Below, in pieces: positions 14,564 to 22,540 of a stretch of 37,211 nt of DNA (the first letter of the stretch is position 1; every line of letters starts with the position of its first letter). A program made the position numbers and the translations under genes. This stretch comes from CAZWUW01 sp964636895. GTDB taxonomy: Bacteria > Bacillota > Thermincolia > Thermincolales > CAZWUW01. The stretch covers positions 1 through 37,211 of the forward strand of contig CAZWUW010000018.1 in assembly GCA_964636895.1 (NCBI GenBank), given 5' to 3'. The notes beneath the pieces were generated by a model. The model did not search any database and was not told where the DNA came from. It saw only the letters and a program-made list of their open reading frames with translations.

Positions 14564-16567
14564 TTAATACAGCCGGGACGGGTTGTCATTATCAAGAATA
14601 ATTCTTAGCATGCTATTTAAAGTAGACCTGTCAGTACCAAAACTCCCGTGTGATCTGGCATCACAGCGCCGGCGAGGTGAGGCGTCAGCGGAGGGGGAAC
14701 TGATCAGCACCCGGGGATTTTTCTTTAGAAATTCCCGCACTGCTTTCAAGGCCGGCCAGTTCTTTGAAGCTACAATACCGATAGTCGCTTCCGGGCCGGT
14801 AAGGAACCGATTCATACCTAAAAGGGGCACGCCCCGTTCATCTTCAAAGCTGTTGGAGACCAGGTAGAGCAGCGATTTCTTATATATTTCCATGACATTG
14901 TCCTGCCGTTCGGCGACCTCACTAAGATTGAAAAGCGTAAGGTTTCTGACCGGTTTTTTTGGACCAGTCTGACTCAGCACCAGTTCGTGAAAGAGGTCTA
15001 TCCGGCAGGCCGGCGCAAAAAGAATCAGGTTTTGCACGGCAAAGCGGGGCTTTAATGCAGCCAGCAGCCGGATAAAATGGGCAAACCAGATGGAGCCGGC
15101 ACTGTGTCCCACCAGATGCAGTTCCGGTCCTTTACGCTTGTTAAGGTAATCAACCAGACCGCGCAGAAAAACCGTGCCGCCCGGCATTTCCGGCATGTCG
15201 GTCGATACCTCCGACCTGCGGGCCGGCAGCTTGGGTCTGTCGGTCGACACTCCTGTCTTGCTGCCGGGCAATTCCCGAAAGGCCTGGCCGGCGTTTACTT
15301 TCATTTTGGCCCACATGGCTGTACCCATGGGCTTGGTGGCATGTTCGATGCCTCGGTCAATACGGTCTTGAATCCAATCACCAAACAGCTCGCTTTTACC
15401 CGTCAGCCGTTCCTGTTTCAAGGCATCAATGAGCAGCTGGCCGATGGTTTCGGCGATGCCTGTTTCCCACATAAAGTGAACCGGGTAAATTTCATTGGCT
15501 AATAGTATCTTATTCATCCATACGATGCGCTCGGCGCAATTGGTTTCACTATTTAGGCCGCCATGGGCAAAAAGCATCAGCCGGGGATTGCGCCAGCCTT
15601 TTGTGCGCGGTTCATAATACAGGCGCATAAATTCGGCTACTTCTTCGACATTGTTGTGGTAGTAGTTGCCGTGGAATGAAATATTACCATTGTTGCCGGT
15701 ATTTATATAGTGCCCCCGGATGTCGTCCAGCGCCGGGCTTTTAGCCGGAGCAGCCAGCTGGGAGGCGGTTTTGACAGATACGGCCGCGCGTGACCGGATG
15801 CCGATTTGGCAGACCCAGGCATCGCTGGCATTGGCCAGCCAATCGTTATACGTTATTTTGCCGATTCCCCGGTCGCCCCAGTCGGTTCCCCAGGAGTTCT
15901 GAAAAAGAAAGCCATCCTGGTCATACCCGATTAGGGCAATGGCGTGGCCGCCCACCATAGGGAATTCCGGACTATAGGGCACAATGCCGTTTTGTCCCAC
16001 TTCATCCCAACCGCTATGTACGGCCAGACTCACATAAATGATGCCCACCTCATTCAGGGCGGCATGCAGGGCGTTTAATTCCCGGTGCTCCACCCGGTAA
16101 TACGCTCCCAAAGGGGTTGAACAGGCAAAATCCTGCAGTTTTAGGCTCTGCGGTTCCGCCGGGCCCGACCACCGGTCTTCTGTACATACTCCGTGCCGGA
16201 ACCAGCCCTTCATTGCGCCGCGGGCGCTGGAGCCGCTGTAGTCTTCGCCGGGCCAGCGGTCGTACCTTTTAGCTATGGCATAAAGCATCCAGGGGCTGAC
16301 GCCGGTAAAAGTCTTTTTATTCCGGGCGCCGGCCGCAAGGGAATTGAAATGCAGGTAATTGATTACGGCTGCCAGCGCAAAGCCGGTGCAGGCACCTTCG
16401 CTGCCCTGGTCCAAAATTTTGGGTATTTTATCCCGGTGGTCTGCTGTCTGCTGCAAAATCTGCAGCGTTGGCCGGTAGACACGGTCTCTAAGGTCCACGG
16501 TATCAGGGCGGGTGTCAAACTTTCTGGCGGTACCGCCGATTTTGGCTTTTTGGATTACCCAGGCCAT
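14564..16567 (-). CDS. Papain-like (C1A) cysteine peptidase fused to an alpha/beta-hydrolase-like domain
   Basis: Residues about 20-260 are a C1 peptidase: the oxyanion Gln54 and nucleophile Cys60 in DQGSEGACTGFALAAVINY, the catalytic His208 in GGHAIALIGYD, and Asn224 in FQNSWGTDWGDRGIG. Residues about 325-630 look like an alpha/beta hydrolase: LMLFAHGGLNSE (335-340, oxyanion-type HGG) and HLVGHSAGSIW with Ser489 as the nucleophile elbow. A Pro/Ser/Thr/Asp-rich linker (about 434-464) holds two similar stretches (GVSTDRPKLP and EVSTDMPEMP). There is no signal peptide and no prodomain of normal size, so it may act in the cytoplasm or leave by another route. AAGGAG precedes the ATG. Substrates are unknown, and the acid and His of the second domain were not pinned down. 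Confidence 0.82.
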   Translation of the reverse strand: MAWVIQKAKIGGTARKFDTRPDTVDLRDRVYRPTLQILQQTADHRDKIPKILDQGSEGACTGFALAAVINYLHFNSLAAGARNKKTFTGVSPWMLYAIAKRYDRWPGEDYSGSSARGAMKGWFRHGVCTEDRWSGPAEPQSLKLQDFACSTPLGAYYRVEHRELNALHAALNEVGIIYVSLAVHSGWDEVGQNGIVPYSPEFPMVGGHAIALIGYDQDGFLFQNSWGTDWGDRGIGKITYNDWLANASDAWVCQIGIRSRAAVSVKTASQLAAPAKSPALDDIRGHYINTGNNGNISFHGNYYHNNVEEVAEFMRLYYEPRTKGWRNPRLMLFAHGGLNSETNCAERIVWMNKILLANEIYPVHFMWETGIAETIGQLLIDALKQERLTGKSELFGDWIQDRIDRGIEHATKPMGTAMWAKMKVNAGQAFRELPGSKTGVSTDRPKLPARRSEVSTDMPEMPGGTVFLRGLVDYLNKRKGPELHLVGHSAGSIWFAHFIRLLAALKPRFAVQNLILFAPACRIDLFHELVLSQTGPKKPVRNLTLFNLSEVAERQDNVMEIYKKSLLYLVSNSFEDERGVPLLGMNRFLTGPEATIGIVASKNWPALKAVREFLKKNPRVLISSPSADASPRRRCDARSHGSFGTDRSTLNSMLRIILDNDNPSRLY

Positions 16568-16702
16568 AGAAAGGCTCCTTTCAGAACGGACTATTTATCA
16601 GTGGAAAATATGTTTATTTTTTCCTTATTAGACATTTTTGTAAAAAATTCCTGTGTAATAATGAATTGAAAATTAAAAAAACTTAAAAACTTAAAAAAAA
16701 CG

Positions 16703-16731
16703 TTGACGGCTTAATCTCCCAGAGGTAAAAT
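16703..16731 (+). promoter_or_regulatory. Sigma-A promoter of the TetR-ABC efflux operon
   Basis: TTGACG (16703-16708) and TAAAAT (16726-16731) have a 17-bp spacer. Downstream lie CATAAACGACC (16743-16753) and CATAAATGACC (16775-16785), 32 bp apart, a plausible operator pair in the leader. The second runs into TGACCGTGGT (16781-16790), which resembles a site before the second TetR gene. Confidence 0.7.
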
Positions 16732-16816
16732 ATGACTAGAGGCATAAACGACCAAGCCCAAACAAGACTTTAACCATAAATGACCGTGGTACAAAAAGGA
16801 TGGGGAGGGACATATA

Positions 16817-17413
16817 ATGACGGAATCTCGCCGTGAACGCAAAAAAGAGGAGACCCGCAAAAAGCTTATTATGACAGCCGCGGAACTTTTCCGCCGGCAG
16901 GGTTTTGTCAATACTGCTATTGACCAGATTACTGAGGCGGCCGACGTGGGTAAAGGAACCTTTTACAATTATTTTGATACCAAGGAAGCAGTCCTGAGTG
17001 CTTATATAGACGGAGGGTCACAGGTTTTTTTACAGATGCTGCCGTCTTTGCAGCAACTGCCGGCTACCGCCGACCGACTTAAAGCAATTATGAGAGAATC
17101 GGCCCGCTGGGGCGAAGCTAATCCGGAATTTTTGCGCATCGATGTTCCTTACCGGACAACAAGGAACTTGGGGCATCCCGAGTTTCTGGAAATGGACGGA
17201 TTATGGAATAGTATTTATCAGGTGCTTACTTTAGGCCAACAAGCCGGGGATATTAGTGATGACTGGGAAGTTTTAGAGCTGGCTACGTATTTCTATGGCT
17301 TGCTGTCCGGCGTTTTCATTGCCTGGTTTGACTGGCCAGAAGGTTTTAGTCTGACGGAACGGCTGGAGCGTATGGTTGAATTCTTCATGCATGGGGCCGG
17401 GGTCAAAAAATAA
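16817..17413 (+). CDS. TetR/AcrR-family transcriptional regulator (first)
   Basis: The 198-residue protein has the TetR DNA-binding domain at residues about 8-55 (RKKEETRKKLIMTAAELFRRQGFVNTAIDQITEAADVGKGTFYNYFDTKEAVLSAYI) and a variable helical ligand-binding C-terminal domain. GGGGAGGG lies about 8 nt before the ATG. It is the first gene of a run with an ABC ATPase 29 bp downstream, an FtsX permease and a HlyD adaptor, so it most likely represses this efflux operon and is released by the exported compound. The inducer is unknown. Confidence 0.93.
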   Translation: MTESRRERKKEETRKKLIMTAAELFRRQGFVNTAIDQITEAADVGKGTFYNYFDTKEAVLSAYIDGGSQVFLQMLPSLQQLPATADRLKAIMRESARWGEANPEFLRIDVPYRTTRNLGHPEFLEMDGLWNSIYQVLTLGQQAGDISDDWEVLELATYFYGLLSGVFIAWFDWPEGFSLTERLERMVEFFMHGAGVKK

Positions 17414-17442
17414 AGGTACAAAAAAGGGGGGCGGGGGATAGG

Positions 17443-18147
17443 ATGGAAACAGTCATCCAGACTAAAAACCTGCATAAAGTTTTTCATACGGGTGAAGTTG
17501 CTGTGCACGCCCTCAAGGGTATCGACCTGGAGATTGCGGCCGGTGAGTTTGTGGTGGTTTTGGGGCCCAGCGGCTCCGGCAAAAGCACCCTGCTGAATAT
17601 TCTGGGCGGCATGGATGTCCCTACGGAAGGCGAATTCCTCTACCGGGGGACGCCGCTGCAGAATATGACCAAGTATGAACTTACAATGTTCAGGCGCAAA
17701 GCCGTAGGTTTTATTTTTCAATTTTATAACCTGATGCCGAACCTGAACGCTTATGAAAACGTGGCTTTGGCCACTGAAATTGCGGATAATCCGCTGGACC
17801 CATATAAAGTTCTGCAGGAAATCGGTTTGGCCGACCGCCAGGAGCATTTTCCCTCGCAATTGTCGGGAGGCCAGCAGCAACGGGTGGCAATCGCCCGGGC
17901 GATTGCCAAAAACCCGGATATTCTGCTTTGTGACGAGCCCACAGGGGCACTCGACTATGAAACCGGCAAGCAGGTTTTGAATTACTTGCAGAAAATTAAC
18001 CGTGAGCTGGGTAAAACTTTGATTGTTATCACTCATAACGCTGCCATTGGTAAAATTGCCGACCGGGTGATCTACACCAAAGACGGCCGGGTGGACCGCA
18101 TGGAAATAAACCGGGCACCCGTCTCGGTAGAAGAAGTGAGTTGGTAG
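17443..18147 (+). CDS. ABC transporter ATPase, MacB/LolD type
   Basis: The 234 residues contain Walker A GPSGSGKST (41-49), the Q-loop in FIFQFYNLMPNLNAYENV (typical of the MacB/LolD group), signature LSGGQQQRVAIARAI, Walker B ILLCDEPTGALD and a switch His in VITHN. It powers the FtsX-type permease encoded next. Members of this group drive shape changes that move substrates such as macrolides, peptides or lipoproteins rather than classical import. The gene end overlaps or nearly touches the permease start, pointing to coupled translation. Confidence 0.93.
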   Translation: METVIQTKNLHKVFHTGEVAVHALKGIDLEIAAGEFVVVLGPSGSGKSTLLNILGGMDVPTEGEFLYRGTPLQNMTKYELTMFRRKAVGFIFQFYNLMPNLNAYENVALATEIADNPLDPYKVLQEIGLADRQEHFPSQLSGGQQQRVAIARAIAKNPDILLCDEPTGALDYETGKQVLNYLQKINRELGKTLIVITHNAAIGKIADRVIYTKDGRVDRMEINRAPVSVEEVSW

Positions 18148-18164
18148 GCAAAGAGGTGAGTTGT

Positions 18165-20519
18165 GTGTTAAACCGCAAGTTATTGAGGGATATCAGGAGC
18201 AATTGGGGCGGTTATCTGGCCTGTGTCAGCACAATCTTTGTAGGTCTGATGATGTATGTTTCCTTTGCCCTGACGGTAGACAGCCTGGAAAACAGTCGGC
18301 AGAATTATTATCGTGATTATGGTTTTGCCGATGGCTTTGCCCGGATAGCTAGAGGTCCACAATCATTGCTTGAGGATTTCCGGGGTTTGCCCGGCGTTGA
18401 CCAGGTGACCGGCAGGGTGGTGCAAAATGTTATGGTGCATAAACCCGCTGAAGTAGAAAGCACAACGGTTACACTTATTTCTTTTGAACGCCAAAGGGAG
18501 TCCCTGAACCGCTTTAAAATTGAACAAGGCAAGCTGCCCGCCATCGGGGAACGCGAACTGCTAATATCAATGAATTTTGCCAATGCCAATGGCTATAAGA
18601 TCGGTGATAGGATACCCCTCATCATCGGCGGCCGCAAAATTGAATTTAAGATTACCGGTACTGCCGTCAGTCCTGAATATGTATATGAGTATCCGCCCGG
18701 TTTGCTTGTTCCCGACCCCCGGATTTTTGGTGTGGCGTATTTGCCTTATGCTTCCCTGGCTCCGTTATTGGGGATGGATGGCCAGATAAATGATGTGGTT
18801 TTTACCCTAAAGCAGGGAACTGCTTATGCCCAGGTTGAGCGGCAGATTAACAAATTCCTGACTTCTTACGGATTAATGGAGCTTTATCCCCGCAATAATC
18901 AGTTAAGCCATGCCATGCTAGACCAGGAAATCAAACGCGTCAGAAACATGGTGTACACCGTCCCCTCAATGTTTTTAATAGTGGCAGCAGGTATCCTGTA
19001 TTTTATGCTGCGCCGGTTGGTGGAACAGCAAAGGAGCCAGCTTGGGGTGCTAAAGGCGTTTGGCTATCACAATTGGCAGATAATTTGCCATTACCTAAGT
19101 TACGCCGCCCTGATAGGAGTAGCGGGAGGACTGCTTGGAAGTTTGGCCGGCGCTTCGCTCACCTATTGGATTGCTGCCGAGTATCAGAAGATTTGTTATA
19201 TCCCCGGTCTTACCGGCAGTTTCGCACCTGTTTATCTGATTACCGCTATTGCTTTATCGGTGGGTTACAGTCTTATTGGGGGTTATATGGGCTGCCGGGG
19301 GGTACTTGTGCTCAGTCCTGCGGAAGCCATGCAGGCACCTGCCCCGCAGGCGGGGAGAAGAATTCTGCTGGAACGTATGGCCTGCTTATGGCAGGCGTTA
19401 AGCAGTCAGGGGAAAATGGCAGTGCGCAATATATTTCGCGCAAAACAGCGCAGTATTTTGGCCGTGCTGGGAATCGCCTTTTCTTTTAGTATGATGGTAG
19501 CCATGGGTGCCTGTTTTGATTCAATTTATCATTCAATTAATTTTCAGTATGAACATATGGATCGCTACGACCTTAAAATTTCATTACGCAAGCATGCTTT
19601 GAAAACGGATATTGCGAGAGCCGCGCTACCCCTTAGAGAGGTCAAAAAAGCGGAGCCGTTACTGGAAGTTCCGGTTACCCTAAGCCATAAATGGCTGGAA
19701 AAAGATATTAAAATAGCCGGCTTGCCGGCACAGGGTACATTATATCGCCTGATGAGCGCAAAAAAAGAAGCAGTTGAGCTGCCGGCGAAAGGTTTGGTTA
19801 TATCGGAGCATCTAAGCCAAAAAATGAAGATCGGCGCCGGAGATACGGTGACCGTGAAACCATACCAGGGAGCAAGGGAAAAACGTCAGGTGAAGGTACA
19901 GAAGGTTGTACCGCTATATATAGGTTTAGGGGCTTACATGGAAATCGGTGCCCTGAGTGAAATGTTAAAAGTGCCGCCGGTAGCCTCGGCGATGGTAGCT
20001 AACGTGAACATAAATGAAATGAAGGAAATTAGGAAAAAGCTTCGGGAGGGCAAGAATATTGCTTTTATTATTGAAAAAAGCAGTGCCAAAGCTCAATTAC
20101 TCAAGTTTTTTGACGGCATGAAAATATGGTTGTATATTATGTGGGCTTTTGCCTTTGTCTTGGGCTTTGCCATTGTCTATAACCTGAATGTTATTTCTCT
20201 GTCCGAACGGGCAAGAGAGATGGCCACGCTTAAGATTGTTGGGATGACAGACCGGGAAATCGCACGGGTTTTACAATTTGAACAGGGGTTGCTGGGTGTT
20301 GCTGCCGTTATTATCGGCATACCCTTAAGTTATATGATGTCGATAGGTTATGTTAAGACTTTGGGCAACGAGCTTTATAGTCCGCTTTTCCTGGTTACGC
20401 CGGGCAGTTATATGATTGGCCTGATAGGCACGCTGGCCTTTCTGGCGGCAGCCCAGGGGAAAATGAAAAGCAAAATCAACACCTTGTCTATGCTGGAAGT
20501 ACTAAAACAACAATCCTAA
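18165..20519 (+). CDS. FtsX-family ABC transporter permease with two FtsX domains
   Basis: The protein has about 784 residues and two repeats of the FtsX fold. Each has a membrane helix, a large extracellular domain and three further helices: first helix about 20-42, then about 265-400; second repeat from about 423 with final helices about 645-775. The phrases GVLKAFGYHNWQI and MATLKIVGMTDREIARVLQFEQG are the conserved cytoplasmic loops after the external domains. A TTG at 18141 would add eight codons and overlap the ATPase gene. AGAGGTGAG just before the GTG at 18165 makes the latter more likely. It works with the ATPase and the HlyD adaptor. There are no outer-membrane genes nearby, in keeping with a Gram-positive envelope. 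Confidence 0.88.
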   Translation: MLNRKLLRDIRSNWGGYLACVSTIFVGLMMYVSFALTVDSLENSRQNYYRDYGFADGFARIARGPQSLLEDFRGLPGVDQVTGRVVQNVMVHKPAEVESTTVTLISFERQRESLNRFKIEQGKLPAIGERELLISMNFANANGYKIGDRIPLIIGGRKIEFKITGTAVSPEYVYEYPPGLLVPDPRIFGVAYLPYASLAPLLGMDGQINDVVFTLKQGTAYAQVERQINKFLTSYGLMELYPRNNQLSHAMLDQEIKRVRNMVYTVPSMFLIVAAGILYFMLRRLVEQQRSQLGVLKAFGYHNWQIICHYLSYAALIGVAGGLLGSLAGASLTYWIAAEYQKICYIPGLTGSFAPVYLITAIALSVGYSLIGGYMGCRGVLVLSPAEAMQAPAPQAGRRILLERMACLWQALSSQGKMAVRNIFRAKQRSILAVLGIAFSFSMMVAMGACFDSIYHSINFQYEHMDRYDLKISLRKHALKTDIARAALPLREVKKAEPLLEVPVTLSHKWLEKDIKIAGLPAQGTLYRLMSAKKEAVELPAKGLVISEHLSQKMKIGAGDTVTVKPYQGAREKRQVKVQKVVPLYIGLGAYMEIGALSEMLKVPPVASAMVANVNINEMKEIRKKLREGKNIAFIIEKSSAKAQLLKFFDGMKIWLYIMWAFAFVLGFAIVYNLNVISLSERAREMATLKIVGMTDREIARVLQFEQGLLGVAAVIIGIPLSYMMSIGYVKTLGNELYSPLFLVTPGSYMIGLIGTLAFLAAAQGKMKSKINTLSMLEVLKQQS

Positions 20520-20555
20520 ACCACCTACCACCTACGACACACCACCTACCACCTA
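20520..20555 (+). repeat. 15-bp direct repeat (ACCACCTACCACCTA twice)
   Basis: Two exact copies (20520-20534 and 20541-20555) are separated by CGACAC. Each copy is itself a dimer of ACCACCT plus A. It fills almost the whole gap between the permease stop codon and the adaptor ribosome-binding site. Confidence 0.85.
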
Positions 20556-20575
20556 TTAAAGAGGGGGAGATAAGT

Positions 20576-21811
20576 TTGAAAAAATGGAAAATGCGGAGTA
20601 TTGTCGGCATAGTAATTTTAATTGCCGCGGCTGCCGGCGGGTTATCTATGTTTAAAGCGGTGCAGGCTGAAACCGTTACCGTCAAGAAAACCAATGTTAC
20701 AGCAACGGTGGAGGAAAAAGGCCGGGTGGTAAGTTTGCATACCGCCAACATTTTCAGTGAAGTTCAGGGCAAGGTCAAAAAAGTATATGTCGATGAGGGT
20801 GATGCCGTTACTCAAGGTAAGCTTTTAGCTGAAATTGATGGCGGTGACCTGGAAGCTCAGATTACTCAATTGGCAGGTGAGTTGAAGGCGATTGAAGGTT
20901 CTGGGGAGGCAGCCCAATCAATGGGCGGTGCCGGGCAGGTAAAGCAACTGGAAATGGCTCTGGAGCAAGCGCAATTAAGTTTTAATCAGACGAAGTCGGA
21001 TTATGACCGGACACAGAGGCTGTATAATGAGGGGGCAGTCCCTTTTGCTCAATATGAACAGGCTAAGACTGGGCTGGAAACCAGGCAGAAAGCACTAATG
21101 CAGGCGGAAGCCGCATTGGTTGCGGCCAGAAAGCAAAGCCGGGGCAGCAGTCTACAGACTGCAGGGCAGCGGGAAAGTATTCAGGCCCGGTTGAATCATC
21201 TGCGGGAACAGGTAAATAAGACTAAAATCACCGCCGGGGGCAACGGGGTGGTTTTTGTGAAAAAGATAAAAGCAGGGGACTATATTGCACCGGGTGCAAT
21301 GCTCTTTACAATCGGCAATGCCGAAAGGGTAAAGATTGAAGCATATGTTAGCACCAAAGACCGGGTCAATCTGCGGACAGGGAATGCAGTCACTGTCTTA
21401 TTTAAGCTGCCTGGTGAAGACAAGGAATTGCCGGGAGTAATCACCAAGATTGCCCCGGCCGCGGAAGAAAGGGAGTCAGCCTTGGGCATTTTGGAAGACA
21501 AGGTGAAGGTAACGTTGGAATTAAAGCAATATCCCCAGGGGATACCCGTTACCCCGGGCACAAATGTTGATGTAACATTTACAACGCAGATGGTCCGTGG
21601 AGTCCCGGCCATTTCCAATGAGGCGGTTTTTACTGATCAGGAGCAAGACTATGTCTGGGTGGTGAGAAATGGCAAAGCCACCATAGTCCGCGTGGAGACT
21701 GGAGTAGAGGGCGATGAACTGGTAGAAATCAGGTCCGGCTTGGCAGAAGGTGATGCCGTAGTTCTGAACCCTCATCAGCAGGAATTAAAAGAAGGGGTCA
21801 AAGTAAAATGA
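20576..21811 (+). CDS. HlyD/MacA-type efflux adaptor (membrane fusion protein)
   Basis: The 411 residues begin with one membrane helix or signal anchor (about 7-24). A biotinyl-lipoyl half follows (FSEVQGKVKKVYVDEGDAVTQGKLLAEIDG), then a coiled-coil hairpin (about 90-215, LEMALEQAQLSFNQTKSDYDRTQRLYNEGAVPFAQYEQAKTGLE), the second lipoyl half (KTKITAGGNGVVFVKKIKAGDYIAPGAMLFTIG) and a beta-barrel/MPR region. The start is TTG at 20576 after GAGGGGGAG. In Gram-positive bacteria such adaptors act with MacB-like transporters outside the membrane. It is the last gene of the first TetR-led operon. Confidence 0.92.
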   Translation: MKKWKMRSIVGIVILIAAAAGGLSMFKAVQAETVTVKKTNVTATVEEKGRVVSLHTANIFSEVQGKVKKVYVDEGDAVTQGKLLAEIDGGDLEAQITQLAGELKAIEGSGEAAQSMGGAGQVKQLEMALEQAQLSFNQTKSDYDRTQRLYNEGAVPFAQYEQAKTGLETRQKALMQAEAALVAARKQSRGSSLQTAGQRESIQARLNHLREQVNKTKITAGGNGVVFVKKIKAGDYIAPGAMLFTIGNAERVKIEAYVSTKDRVNLRTGNAVTVLFKLPGEDKELPGVITKIAPAAEERESALGILEDKVKVTLELKQYPQGIPVTPGTNVDVTFTTQMVRGVPAISNEAVFTDQEQDYVWVVRNGKATIVRVETGVEGDELVEIRSGLAEGDAVVLNPHQQELKEGVKVK

Positions 21812-21820
21812 ACTTTTTTA

Positions 21821-21850
21821 TTGACCACCAGTCTGACAGGATGATAAAAT
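21821..21850 (+). promoter_or_regulatory. Sigma-A promoter and operator-like site of the second TetR operon
   Basis: TTGACC (21821-21826) and TAAAAT (21845-21850) have an 18-bp spacer. Downstream at 21870-21879 lies ACCATGGTCA, the reverse complement of TGACCATGGT, which differs in one base from TGACCGTGGT before the first TetR gene. Confidence 0.65.
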
Positions 21851-21898
21851 GACTGTAGTATAAAAATAAACCATGGTCATAATCGGGAGGAGATTGTA

Positions 21899-22504
21899 TT
21901 GGCAGTGGAGATTTCCCGGATTGAGCGAAAGAAGGCTAAGACCAAGGAGATGATATATCAAACGGCGCTGCAGCTGTTTACCGAAAAGGGTTTTGCCAAT
22001 ACCACGGTGGACGAAATTGCTGCTAAAGCGGATATAGCCAAAGGGACGTTTTTCAACTATTTTCCGCGTAAGGAAGCTGTTCTGACACACATAGTCGACC
22101 TGCGGATGCAGCAGCTTTACCGGAACCTGCCGGAGGTTTTGGACGGTGAGATCTCCGCTCGGGGCCGCATTGAAAAAATTATGCGTCTGCTTAGTAAAAT
22201 CAATGAAAATGAGAAGCCCCTTACCAGGGTAGTGGTGCATGAGACTATGAAGAACTACGCGGCGGCTATGGGGCCGGAAGAGAAAGACAAGCATATGCAA
22301 TTTTTCCGTCTTTTACGGGATATCCTCCGCCAGGGCCAGGAACGCGGCGAAATTAGGGAATGGATAGATGTTGACACTGCTGCCCGCACTCTGGAACTCA
22401 TATATATATCAGCCCTTTTGGAATGGCTGGAGGAAGACCATGGCCTGATGGAAACCCTTTTAAAGAAAACGAAATACTTATTTTACGGAATTATGAAGCA
22501 ATAG
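21899..22504 (+). CDS. TetR/AcrR-family transcriptional regulator (second)
   Basis: The 201-residue protein has the TetR helix-turn-helix at residues about 8-55 (KAKTKEMIYQTALQLFTEKGFANTTVDEIAAKADIAKGTFFNYFPRKEAVLTHIV) and a helical ligand domain. The start is TTG at 21899, 7 nt after GGGAGGAG. A GTG two codons on is an alternative. It resembles the first TetR protein in its DNA-binding part (both have KGTF-NYF-KEAVL), so the two may bind related sites. It is followed after 36 bp by the phosphotransferase gene, which it probably controls. Confidence 0.92.
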   Translation: MAVEISRIERKKAKTKEMIYQTALQLFTEKGFANTTVDEIAAKADIAKGTFFNYFPRKEAVLTHIVDLRMQQLYRNLPEVLDGEISARGRIEKIMRLLSKINENEKPLTRVVVHETMKNYAAAMGPEEKDKHMQFFRLLRDILRQGQERGEIREWIDVDTAARTLELIYISALLEWLEEDHGLMETLLKKTKYLFYGIMKQ

Positions 22505-22540
22505 TGTTATATTCAATTTACCTGACTGGAGGAAAGGCTT

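Noticed and set aside
15077..15502. 141-codon plus-strand frame opposite the C1 peptidase gene
   Set aside because: It is antisense to a gene with intact catalytic motifs and has no ribosome-binding site; its composition follows from the opposite strand.
17293..18036. 247-codon open frame on the minus strand across the TetR/ABC ATPase junction
   Set aside because: It lies antisense to two genes with clear family motifs, and its product has no recognisable domain.
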